A program made the translations under genes and the position numbers. Positions 34,174 to 41,926 of a DNA stretch of 64,000 nt are shown one piece after another. Source of the stretch: Ignavibacteria bacterium (GTDB lineage: Bacteria > Bacteroidota > Ignavibacteria > Kapaibacteriales > UBA4661); assembly GCA_013298775.1 (NCBI GenBank), contig JAAFIV010000018.1, forward strand, positions 8,419-72,418. Reading direction: 5' to 3'. The first letter of the stretch is position 1; the number at the start of each line of letters is the position of its first letter. The notes under the pieces were generated by a model, which saw nothing but the letters and a program-made list of their open reading frames with translations, had not been told where the DNA came from and did no database searches.

Positions 34174-34848
34174 ATGAATCGTTTTGTAAATATCTGTTTT
34201 GCCGTAGTTGCGGCATGTGTCATTATTGGCTTTTTACCGTGTACAATCTTGGCGCAATCTGCTCAAACACCGCAAGAAATAAACCTTTTTGACAAATACA
34301 TTTTGGGAAAAGATGTGAAAGCCGAAGGAGCATCTTTGAATGTGGAACTCTATCCCGTGTTCCTTTTTTCAGGCGGTTTCGGAGCAAATATTGCCTATGG
34401 AACAGGGCATTGGGAATTTGGTGCAACACTCATCACCGTTCCAAACCTGATAGATGCGTGGCGCGATTGGTTTCTTGCGGGAGCAGATGGCGTGAGAATC
34501 AAGCAAAATACAGGTGTTGAAGTATTTGCAAATTATTTTCTTCGTCCCGACAGGCAAGGTTTTTACGTTGGTGTTATCGGTGGACCAGAGTGGTACGATA
34601 TTCGCGACAAAAACTCGGAAGCCGCAGAATTACTGATGCGGATGTATGTTGTGCCACGTGTTGGGGTGCGGTGGTTTCCTTTCCAACCGTATTTCTACGT
34701 GGATACTTCTATTGGACCGTCGTTCAATATCAGTGGCTCTGAAGTGCGCAAACTCGGCACGACGACGTATTCCGTGCGCCCAATGCTTCTTCTTCCGTTT
34801 ATTCAAATTGGTGCAAGTATTCCGCTCAATTCTGCACCTGCTCAATAA
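34174..34848 (+). CDS. Putative outer-membrane beta-barrel protein
   Basis: The protein has 224 residues from ATG 34174, with a signal peptide (VNICFAVVAACVIIGFLPCTILAQ). The mature part alternates polar and aromatic residues in short strands (LNVELYPVFLFSGGFGANIAYGTG, EFGATLITVPNLIDAW, GFYVGVIGGPEWYDI, FYVDTSIGPSFNISG) and ends with a hydrophobic strand PMLLLPFIQIGASIPL. This pattern is typical of small 8-10-stranded outer-membrane barrels. I do not recognise a named family. A terminator follows. Confidence 0.75.
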   Translation: MNRFVNICFAVVAACVIIGFLPCTILAQSAQTPQEINLFDKYILGKDVKAEGASLNVELYPVFLFSGGFGANIAYGTGHWEFGATLITVPNLIDAWRDWFLAGADGVRIKQNTGVEVFANYFLRPDRQGFYVGVIGGPEWYDIRDKNSEAAELLMRMYVVPRVGVRWFPFQPYFYVDTSIGPSFNISGSEVRKLGTTTYSVRPMLLLPFIQIGASIPLNSAPAQ

Positions 34849-34883
34849 GAAAACGTGATAAACTAAGTAAATGTATGAAATCA

Positions 34884-34925
34884 AAAAGCCCGAAGAGCGC
34901 GTATAATCTTGCTCTTCGGGCTTTG
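34884..34925. terminator. Bidirectional rho-independent terminator
   Basis: AAAAGCCCGAAGAGC (34884-34898) pairs with GCTCTTCGGGCTTTG (34911-34925) with A- and T-tracts outside. It separates the barrel gene from the converging S9 peptidase gene. Confidence 0.9.
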
Positions 34926-34947
34926 TTATGTTTATGAACGTCTCGAA

Positions 34948-37404
34948 TCAATTCGTCTTTGCATTCTTGATATGCTTATCCGCCCATTCCAAAAGCTCCG
35001 CCATTGTATGCTGCACCGATTCACGAGCCGAGTAACCATGCGCTTCGTAGGGGAGCATCACAAGGCGCACCGTGCCGCCGTTGCCGGAAATTGCTTGGTA
35101 CAATCGCTGTGATTGAATCGGAAATGTTCCCGGATTATCGTCATCCGCGCCATGCACGAGGAGGAGCGGTTTCTTGATTTTATGTGCCTGCGCGAATGGC
35201 GAGAGCTTGGTGTAAATGTCGGTTGCTTCCCAATACGAGCGGCGTTCACCTTGAAAACCAAACGGGGTAAGCGAGCGGTTGTACGCGCCGCTACACGCCA
35301 TTCCTGCGGCAAAAAGGTCGGTGTGCGCAAGTAAATTTGCCGTCATAAACGCGCCGTAGCTATGTCCTGCCACGCCAACCCGCTTGCGGTCAATGATGCC
35401 GAGTGAATCTAAGTGGTCAATCGTGGCTTTTGCGTTTGCCGTAATTTGCTCAATGAAGGTATCATTTGCGGTTTCGGGATTGCCGACAATCGGCATGGTT
35501 GCGTCTTGCAAAACGGCGTAGCCCTGAAGCGCAAGGTAAATGGTCGAATACGAGCGAGAACGCTGCGTATAGCGGTTCGGCGCAGAGCGAACTTGTCCCG
35601 CAGTTGCTGCGTCGTTGTACTCAAGCGGATATGCCCAGACGATAAGCGGCAAGCGGTCTCCAGCCTTGTAGCTGGGCGGCAAATACAGCGTTCCCGAAAG
35701 CGGCACACCATCGGCGCGTTTGAATTTAACAAGCTCTTTTTTGAGCGAAGCAAGCGCGGGTGCGGGGTCGGTGAAACTCGTGATATTTTCTCGCTTTGTG
35801 CCTGTTTCGGTTTCGGTACTAGGCTTTACTGCAAGTTCGACATTGACAAAATTTGGATATTCAGTCTTGCTCTCAGCGCGAGTAATAATGCGGGTTCTGG
35901 CTTTATTGGCAAAACCTAGCACGGTTTCGTAGCGTGTTTCGTTTGCGCGGAAAAGGCGTTGCTTTTCGCGGGTTTTGAGGTTGAATTTATCCAAAAATGG
36001 GCGGTCGCCTTGAGGCGTTGCGCCGTTGCCTGTGAGGTACATCCAGTCGCCATCTTGAGCAAAGACGCGCTCTCCGTCAGGGCGTGTTTCGTACACGGGA
36101 TTTCCCGGGTCGTTGTAGCTGTCGTTTACGCTGAGGTCGAAGAGAATACGTGCGGAGTCAGATTTGGTGAGGTCTTTAAGGTACGTGGTGCGCCAACGGC
36201 GGTCGCGGTCGTATTCGGTGTACAAAATTTGGTTTGCACTTGCTGTCCACCCAAAGCCCACAAAACGGTGCTTCACGTCGAGCAAGGTTTTTGCTTCGCT
36301 AGAAAAGGGTGCGGACAACAATTTCATGCGGTCTCTGGCATCGGCTTTTTTCATCGGGTCGCCGCCGTCCAAAGCCTCTACCCAAAGCAGTGTTGCGGGT
36401 TGCAGGGCTTGCCAGGTCGCATTGCGCACACCGAGCGGAACGCCTTGACGCGGGGTTTGGTCGGCGATAGGCAAGTCTGCAAGTGTCTTTACGAGTTTGC
36501 CGGATTTGTCCCAAATTTCCATCGTTTTTGCAAATTCATACCACGTTACACGATACGAAAATGGCTTCTTGAGTTTGGTAACAAGGAGATAATTATCATC
36601 AGGTGAAAACTCTGAACCCGTGATAATTCCTGCTTCGCCGAGGGGGGTGATTTTGCTGTTTGCTATTTCCACAGTTGCAAGTTGAACAGTGCAGTAATGC
36701 TCGAAAAGTCGCTCGTCATCGGCATTTTTGAGCAAGTCCTGATATGTCCGAACTTGCGCCAATTTTCCTGTGGATTCTTCTGTCACGGGTCCCGTTGGGA
36801 CTGGTGAAATCATAGGTGCAGAGCCGCGTTTGGGTGGAATCATGCGCACAAGCAAGCGTTTGTTGTCACTCATCCACGCAAATGGACTGTCCAAAATATC
36901 CACCACCGAAACGCCTTGTATTTGTGAGGCTTTTCCCGTTTTTGCATCCGCAATCCACAGTTCTATGCCACTTGCAGCATCGCGTGTGAAAGCGATTTTT
37001 GTACCATCGTGCGACCACACAGGATTGCCAAGCCGTGAATCTGCGGGAACGGCAATCTTGACCGCGTTTTTCGATTGGCTTGATTGAATCGTCATTCCCG
37101 AAACTTCGGTAATGCGTTGTGCGCCATTGATTGCAGTATTGATGCGCTCTCCGGCAAGTTTTGCGAGCGGCTCGGCGAGAAGTTTTATGCTAGGATTCGG
37201 GCGGTATTCCATCAGCAAAAGAGCTTCACCTGTGGGACTTCGCACCGCGCTTGGTATGACGGGTGAATCCACTACGGCGGCAATGTCTGCGGGCGGCAGT
37301 TTGTAGGGCGTTTGCGCGAAAAGCGTTGGTGAAATTACGGCAAGAAAGAGCAATGCGAGAAGCCGAGAATGTCGATTCGATGACGTTTTGCAAGTGTTTT
37401 GCAT
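34948..37404 (-). CDS. Exported S9 family prolyl-oligopeptidase-like peptidase
   Basis: The protein has 818 residues from ATG 37404, with a signal peptide (LLALLFLAVISPTLFAQ). The first about 560 residues form the beta-propeller gate with WD40-like strands (SHDGTKIAFTRDAASGIELWIAD, FSPDDNYLLVTK). The C-terminal alpha/beta-hydrolase domain has the nucleophile Ser682 in AGHSYGAFM, then the Asp region LLVHGADDDNPGTFP and the His in YEAHGY. It is a periplasmic peptidase that releases short peptides. The length and the LPLIVWAYPLEYND segment match the Bacteroidota group next to DPP-type enzymes. The PIN/antitoxin pair lies upstream on the same strand. Confidence 0.92.
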   Translation of the reverse strand: MQNTCKTSSNRHSRLLALLFLAVISPTLFAQTPYKLPPADIAAVVDSPVIPSAVRSPTGEALLLMEYRPNPSIKLLAEPLAKLAGERINTAINGAQRITEVSGMTIQSSQSKNAVKIAVPADSRLGNPVWSHDGTKIAFTRDAASGIELWIADAKTGKASQIQGVSVVDILDSPFAWMSDNKRLLVRMIPPKRGSAPMISPVPTGPVTEESTGKLAQVRTYQDLLKNADDERLFEHYCTVQLATVEIANSKITPLGEAGIITGSEFSPDDNYLLVTKLKKPFSYRVTWYEFAKTMEIWDKSGKLVKTLADLPIADQTPRQGVPLGVRNATWQALQPATLLWVEALDGGDPMKKADARDRMKLLSAPFSSEAKTLLDVKHRFVGFGWTASANQILYTEYDRDRRWRTTYLKDLTKSDSARILFDLSVNDSYNDPGNPVYETRPDGERVFAQDGDWMYLTGNGATPQGDRPFLDKFNLKTREKQRLFRANETRYETVLGFANKARTRIITRAESKTEYPNFVNVELAVKPSTETETGTKRENITSFTDPAPALASLKKELVKFKRADGVPLSGTLYLPPSYKAGDRLPLIVWAYPLEYNDAATAGQVRSAPNRYTQRSRSYSTIYLALQGYAVLQDATMPIVGNPETANDTFIEQITANAKATIDHLDSLGIIDRKRVGVAGHSYGAFMTANLLAHTDLFAAGMACSGAYNRSLTPFGFQGERRSYWEATDIYTKLSPFAQAHKIKKPLLLVHGADDDNPGTFPIQSQRLYQAISGNGGTVRLVMLPYEAHGYSARESVQHTMAELLEWADKHIKNAKTN

Positions 37405-37455
37405 GATGTTCCCTGAAAAATAATTGGATGAAATGGAGATTCTTGCTCTCAAATA

Positions 37456-37692
37456 CTAGATTTTATCGTCCTCGTGGGGTATTTCATTTCGATTAGCTTC
37501 CTTCAAAATACTCATAAATTCTTCATGCGAAACAGATGGCGTAGTATTCATGAGCTGCTCAAATTGTTCCTCAAGTACGCGTGTTACCGCTTTGCTCAGG
37601 GTCGTCTCAAGGCTTGCTTCTACGCTTTGTTCAGACGAATTTTTTTGAAGCATTTCGTATAAGCGGTCAGGAATGGAGATTGGAATTGTCAT
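37456..37692 (-). CDS. Small antitoxin-like protein downstream of the PIN gene
   Basis: The protein has 78 residues. It has a short N-terminal beta-helix start (MTIPISIPDRLYEMLQ) of ribbon-helix-helix-like character, a helical centre and an acidic tail (EEFMSILKEANRNEIPHEDD). It overlaps the PIN gene by four bases (ATGA), so translation is coupled. It most likely is the antitoxin for the PIN-domain protein, although the toxin-first order is the reverse of the commonest arrangement. Confidence 0.65.
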   Translation of the reverse strand: MTIPISIPDRLYEMLQKNSSEQSVEASLETTLSKAVTRVLEEQFEQLMNTTPSVSHEEFMSILKEANRNEIPHEDDKI

Positions 37693-38108
37693 GGAAGAAC
37701 TCCGAGATATTGCAAAAATTCTTTTGGTGTAAGAACCTGAATGCCAAACATTTCTGCGGGTTTCAAGTCTTTTTTGTTGAACGTAATGATGTGTGTTGCG
37801 TTTGAAGCAATAGCAATTTCCAGCACCATGTCATCGTCATGGTCACTCAAGAACCATCGGAAGAGGAAATATATTTTGTGCATTGTGCCAATACTGTGAA
37901 GCCTTTTGAGGAATTTATCCAATTCTGTTGCAGAAAGCAATGCTTCTCGTTGTAAGACTTCTTCGTACTCAAGGAGAAGCGGTAAAGAAAAATGAATTGA
38001 AAACGTTTCTGAGGATAGCAATTCGAGAAGAAGAAATGAAGCCCCTTGGGTTGAACGAAAGGCAGCAACAAGGACATTTGTGTCAAGAATTATTCTAGGT
38101 TTTTCCAT
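37689..38108 (-). CDS. PIN domain protein, putative toxin ribonuclease
   Basis: The protein has 139 residues from ATG 38108; the frame upstream to 38156 overlaps the LysE gene end and is unlikely. PIN features are RIILDTNVLVAAFRS with the first catalytic Asp, LLLEYEEVLQRE with a conserved Glu, and DHDDDMVLEIAIASNATHIITFNKKDL with the downstream acidic residues. The length and LDTNVLVAA match the toxin-component PIN family (COG1569-like). Such proteins cleave RNA with a metal ion and are neutralised by the partner gene. The partner here is the 78-residue gene overlapping its stop. Confidence 0.88.
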   Translation of the reverse strand: MEKPRIILDTNVLVAAFRSTQGASFLLLELLSSETFSIHFSLPLLLEYEEVLQREALLSATELDKFLKRLHSIGTMHKIYFLFRWFLSDHDDDMVLEIAIASNATHIITFNKKDLKPAEMFGIQVLTPKEFLQYLGVLP

Positions 38109-38142
38109 GTATTCGTGGTAAAAATAATGACAACTATGCTCA

Positions 38143-38775
38143 CTATTTTCGTTCACTCAAGGCAAGGCGCAATGCCAAAGCAGCAAGTACCGTTCCCATA
38201 ACATATTTTTGAATGCGTACAAACATCGGGCGACCCTGAAACCACGCCGCAACGCTGCTTGCAGAGAGAACGATAAGGAAATTTACTGTGCTGCTTATCG
38301 AAAGCTGCGTGAAGCCAAGAGTAAGACTCTGCCCAAGAATGGAGCCGTATTCAGGCTTAATGAACTGCGGAAACAGCGATAAATAAAACACGGCAACTTT
38401 GGGATTGAGCGCACTTGTTAAAAAGCCCATGCGAAAGAGTTTCGCTGGGCTGTCGTCGGGGAGTTCTTGCGTTGCGAAAAGCCCTTCGGAGCTAGGTTTT
38501 ACGGCGTTCCACGCAAGCCAGAGCAAGTATGCTGCACCGCAGTATTTTAGCGCGTCGTAGGCGAAGGGAATTGCGAGAAGAAGCGCAGTAATTCCAAACG
38601 AAGCCGCGACAATATGTACGAAGAAGCCAGTAATTACCCCAGCAAGCGAGATTGTTCCCGCCGTTTTTCCCTGACAAATGGAGCGTGAAACCAAGTACAT
38701 CATGTTCGGTCCTGGCGTGAGGACAAGTCCCAGTGCGGCAAGCGCGAAAATTGCGAGTTCGGAAAGTGGAATCAT
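38143..38775 (-). CDS. LysE/RhtB family amino-acid exporter
   Basis: The protein has 210 residues and about six membrane helices. Diagnostic segments are ELAIFALAALGLVLTPGPNMMYLVSRSICQGKTAG with the conserved Pro-Gly-Pro-Asn, ALKYCGAAYLLWLAWNAVK, and FRMGFLTSALNPKVAVFYLSLFPQFI. These proteins export amino acids or related compounds across the inner membrane; the substrate is not predictable. It lies between the PIN pair and the Uma2 genes on the same strand. Confidence 0.93.
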   Translation of the reverse strand: MIPLSELAIFALAALGLVLTPGPNMMYLVSRSICQGKTAGTISLAGVITGFFVHIVAASFGITALLLAIPFAYDALKYCGAAYLLWLAWNAVKPSSEGLFATQELPDDSPAKLFRMGFLTSALNPKVAVFYLSLFPQFIKPEYGSILGQSLTLGFTQLSISSTVNFLIVLSASSVAAWFQGRPMFVRIQKYVMGTVLAALALRLALSERK

Positions 38776-38811
38776 GCTTGTTGGTGAAAAGAGTTGAAAA
38801 TAGCATAGTTG

Positions 38812-39618
38812 CTAGATTTCATCAGGATTGATGCCGAGTGCACGGAGTTTTTCTGCAAGTGATTCCGAGCGTACATTGCTGGCTTCTAATTGATGAAGAG
38901 TTTTTGTTAATTCCGTTTTCGTTTCGTTCAGTTCTGTTTTTGTTTCTTTTAGTTCCGTTTTTGTTTCTTTCAGTTCCGTTTTTGTCCCCGTCAATTCAAT
39001 GCGCGTTGTATCAAGAATATGCTCCAGTTGGGTGTATTCCTCAAAGCTCAGAAATGGCTCGCCATGCGGTTTGTAGAGTTGCAGCTCACCTGATGACATA
39101 TCGAACCGAATACCTAAGCGTGGACTGTTCCAGTCATTCATATCAGGGATTTCCTCCAAAACATCATCGGCTTCTTGAAAGCGTATAAAGCCGCTTAAAA
39201 CCTTGCGTTCAATATCATAAATGTAGTATTCTTGTACCCCATAATGGTCGAAAAATGTTGCTTTCCGAATCATCTCCGACTGTGTGTTAGATTTGGATAA
39301 AAATTCAAACACCACCTGCGGTGCTATGCCGTCTTCTTCCCATTGTTTGTACGAACTACGCTCATGTTTTGGACGACCAAAGGCAATCATAATATCTGGT
39401 GCTTGCGTAAGATGTGGTTTTCCTTCGACGGGGTACCACAATAAATCTGCTGCGACAAAAACGTCATCACGGTCTTGAAAGAGAGTCTCCAAGCCGTATT
39501 GCGTCGTGGTGATGCGTTTGAAATGCTCCGTATTATTTGCCATTGGCTGCCCATCAGAATCAGGGTAAAAAATTTCTGTTGAAGTGTCGTTGAAGGCTGA
39601 TGTAATCGTGCTGTTCAT
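38812..39618 (-). CDS. Uma2 family endonuclease with heptad coiled-coil tail
   Basis: The protein has 268 residues from ATG 39618, which follows a TTCCTTTCCAAGAAA-like leader shared with the next gene. The nuclease core has DLLWYPVEGKP, APDIMIAFG with the first acidic residue, VVFEFLSKSN with the second, and YGVQEYYIYD. After residue 200 a heptad-repeat tail of ELKETKT units (about five) forms a coiled coil, ending in the conserved LRALGINPDEI. It is the paralogue of the gene at 39673 (over 70 percent alike by eye) and of the shortened copy at 20407. The substrate is unknown. Confidence 0.9.
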   Translation of the reverse strand: MNSTITSAFNDTSTEIFYPDSDGQPMANNTEHFKRITTTQYGLETLFQDRDDVFVAADLLWYPVEGKPHLTQAPDIMIAFGRPKHERSSYKQWEEDGIAPQVVFEFLSKSNTQSEMIRKATFFDHYGVQEYYIYDIERKVLSGFIRFQEADDVLEEIPDMNDWNSPRLGIRFDMSSGELQLYKPHGEPFLSFEEYTQLEHILDTTRIELTGTKTELKETKTELKETKTELNETKTELTKTLHQLEASNVRSESLAEKLRALGINPDEI

Positions 39619-39672
39619 AGTGTTCCTTTCCAAGAAAAAATTCAGTTCAAATACCGTATTCAAACTGGGGTT

Positions 39673-40416
39673 TTATAGTTCATCAGGATTGATGCCGAGT
39701 GCGCGGAGTTTTTCGGCAAGTTTTTCGGCATAACTTTTCGTTGTGTCAAGTTCAGCGCGGGTTTCGCCAAGTTCAGCGCGGGTTTCACCAAGTTCAGCGC
39801 GGGTTTCACCGAGAGTGTTCTCAATGCGGATATATTCGTCGTATGTCAAAAACGGCGTTCCATCGGGCTTCCACAGGACTAATTCGCCAGAGGACATATC
39901 AAACCGAATGCCCAAGCGTGGACTTTTCCAATCGCTCATGTCGGGAATTTCTTCCAATACATCATCTTCTTCTTGAAAGCGAATTAAGCCGCTTAATACT
40001 TTGCATTCAATGTCATAAATGTAGTATTCTTGTACGCCGTAATGCTCAAAAAACGTTGCCTTGCGAATCATTTCTGTTGGTGTATTTGATTTTGATAAAA
40101 ATTCAAATACTACCTGCGGTGCCGTATTATGTTCTTCCCATTGTTTGTACGAGCTACGTTCATGTTTTGGACGACCAAAGGCAACCATCACATCAGGTGC
40201 TTGGACAAGAGTTGGTTTTCCAAGAACAGGATACCATAATAAATCTGCTGCAATAAATACATCGTCACGGTCTGCAAAGATAGATTCTAAGCCATATTGC
40301 GTTGATGCGATACGCTTGAAGTGTTCGGTATTATTTGCCATTGGCTGCCCGTCGGAATCAGGGTAAATAATATTTGTTGATGTGTCGTGAAGCGGAGATG
40401 CAATCGTGCTGTCCAT
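39673..40416 (-). CDS. Uma2 family endonuclease with heptad coiled-coil tail, tandem paralogue
   Basis: The protein has 247 residues from ATG 40416. The core is nearly the same as in the gene at 38812: DLLWYPVLGKP, APDVMVAFG, VVFEFLSKSN, YGVQEYYIYD. The tail has three identical heptads, GETRAEL, encoded by a 21-bp tandem repeat, then a C-terminal LRALGINPDEL. The tandem pair differ chiefly in the tail length and sequence, which suggests repeat expansion and contraction rather than change in the nuclease part. The two start regions are also alike, so the duplication includes the leader. Confidence 0.9.
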   Translation of the reverse strand: MDSTIASPLHDTSTNIIYPDSDGQPMANNTEHFKRIASTQYGLESIFADRDDVFIAADLLWYPVLGKPTLVQAPDVMVAFGRPKHERSSYKQWEEHNTAPQVVFEFLSKSNTPTEMIRKATFFEHYGVQEYYIYDIECKVLSGLIRFQEEDDVLEEIPDMSDWKSPRLGIRFDMSSGELVLWKPDGTPFLTYDEYIRIENTLGETRAELGETRAELGETRAELDTTKSYAEKLAEKLRALGINPDEL

Positions 40417-40465
40417 AGTGTTCCTTTCCAAGAAAGTTTTGCTTGAATTCAATGTGAATATCACC

Positions 40466-41635
40466 TTACAAGGTCGCAACTGCTGCCGCTTCTACTGCCG
40501 CCGTTGCTTGTACCATGCCGTGTCCTTGCGGTTCTGATGGGTAGCTGGGAAGGGGACGTGCTGTTTCGGTGAGGATTTCCTTGATTTTTGCAGGCGTAAG
40601 GCGGTCGTTTGCTTCCAGCATTTGTGCGATAACTGAGCAAACAATCGGTGCGGCAAACGACGTACCGTCCACATGTTTGTAGTTTGGCGAAATAATTTTT
40701 TCACCTTGCAAACGCTCGTTAATTTTCGTGCGGATTTCATCCACATTCCCTGAACGCAAGAGTTCAAGGGGCAAGCCGGTTTTTGGTAACAGCAAAGGAA
40801 GCGTTGTCATCAGCATATCGTCGAGCATATTGTCGAGAGCGGAGAGGGCGGAGGCTTCGGTGTGAGTAGGCGTTCCGGGTAGGATTGGTGCGGGGAGCCA
40901 GATTGCGGGGGCGATAACTTCTGGTTTTGTCAAGCCTTCAATGGTGCGTCCGAAGCTAGAGTGATACAATCCATCGTCTTCGAGCAGATTATTTTTATCA
41001 TCCAAACCACCAACCGTAATCGCGGAAGGCGCACAGGCAGGCGGGTACAGAGGAACGCGAGGATTATTGCCCGATGCTGCTACAACCACGATTCCCCGCC
41101 GCGAAGCCTCTTCTACGAGCTTCGTAACAGGATGTTCAAGCGATGTGTCCATTTCATCGGCATAGACAGACATATTGATAATATTGATACCATATTTTTT
41201 CGCATTTTGCAAACACCATTCCAACGCCTCTGCAATGCGCTTTGTGGGAATAGAGCCTTTCTCGTCCATTGTGCGCACAAGTACGACGTTTGCATTATAG
41301 GCAAGCGAGGAGTAGAGTTTGCGCGAGAGAAAGCCGTTTCCAGCCGCCGTACAAGCGGTCATTGTGCCGTGCCACGAATAGACTTCTGGCTTCGTTGGTG
41401 GTAATGCTGCTTCTTCTTTTTTGACGGCATCGTAGTAGCGAAGAATACGATTTTCGGGCTTCGTGAGGTCTGGATGCGGCACGAAACCTGAATCAATCAT
41501 TGCAATACAAACGCCTTTTCCCGAAAAGTGAGATTCCGAGCGCATTCTCGTTGGGATAGAAAGTGCGGGGAAGAGCGATGGAACGTAGATGTGTTGTGCT
41601 TTTGTCACGTGTGATACCGATTCTAATGTTTGCAT
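40466..41635 (-). CDS. S8 family serine peptidase (subtilase)
   Basis: The protein has 389 residues with the full catalytic triad: Asp48 in AMIDSGFVPHPD, His89 in YSWHGTMTACTAAGN and Ser326 in VDGTSFAAPIVC, plus the oxyanion Asn in VVVAASGNNP. No signal peptide and no propeptide are seen, so it may act in the cytosol or be released by another route. An insertion of about 70 residues (LDNMLDDMLMTTLP) lies between the Asn and Ser motifs. It is on the same strand as the Uma2 pair, 50 bases upstream of them, and diverges from cheA. Confidence 0.92.
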   Translation of the reverse strand: MQTLESVSHVTKAQHIYVPSLFPALSIPTRMRSESHFSGKGVCIAMIDSGFVPHPDLTKPENRILRYYDAVKKEEAALPPTKPEVYSWHGTMTACTAAGNGFLSRKLYSSLAYNANVVLVRTMDEKGSIPTKRIAEALEWCLQNAKKYGINIINMSVYADEMDTSLEHPVTKLVEEASRRGIVVVAASGNNPRVPLYPPACAPSAITVGGLDDKNNLLEDDGLYHSSFGRTIEGLTKPEVIAPAIWLPAPILPGTPTHTEASALSALDNMLDDMLMTTLPLLLPKTGLPLELLRSGNVDEIRTKINERLQGEKIISPNYKHVDGTSFAAPIVCSVIAQMLEANDRLTPAKIKEILTETARPLPSYPSEPQGHGMVQATAAVEAAAVATL

Positions 41636-41733
41636 AAAGTATGTTCTTTTGTTGTAAATATACCGAAGCAGTGTAATTTATCAAACCATTTGGATTAAAC
41701 AATCCGTAATTCCTCTATTATTCATCTATTCTT

Positions 41734-41763
41734 TTGACGAAACAAACATTTTTTTCGTATATT
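41734..41763 (+). promoter_or_regulatory. Sigma-70-like promoter upstream of cheA
   Basis: TTGACG (41734-41739) and TATATT (41758-41763) each match five of six consensus bases with an 18-base spacer. It would give a leader of about 155 bases before cheA. The match is by sequence alone; this lineage may use other promoter forms. Confidence 0.4.
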
Positions 41764-41830
41764 CTCGGCTGCAAAATGGAGCAATTCTCGTACAAATTGT
41801 ATTCACAATGAAAACCTGAAAGGGTATTTA

Positions 41831-41920
41831 ATGCTGTATTCAATGCTTTCATTTCTGCCACTTTTAGTTTGTGCATGGTTTCTCGCCGTAGATTTAATTT
41901 CCCTAACTCATTTAATATAA
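41831..41920 (+). CDS. Possible 29-residue hydrophobic leader peptide upstream of cheA
   Basis: An open frame ATG...TAA encodes MLYSMLSFLPLLVCAWFLAV followed by nine more residues, one membrane-helix length. A GAAAGGG sequence lies about seven bases before the ATG, and the stop is six bases before the cheA start. It could be a small membrane protein coupled to cheA or a chance frame. No homologue is known to me. Confidence 0.3.
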   Translation: MLYSMLSFLPLLVCAWFLAVDLISLTHLI

Positions 41921-41926
41921 AGCATC

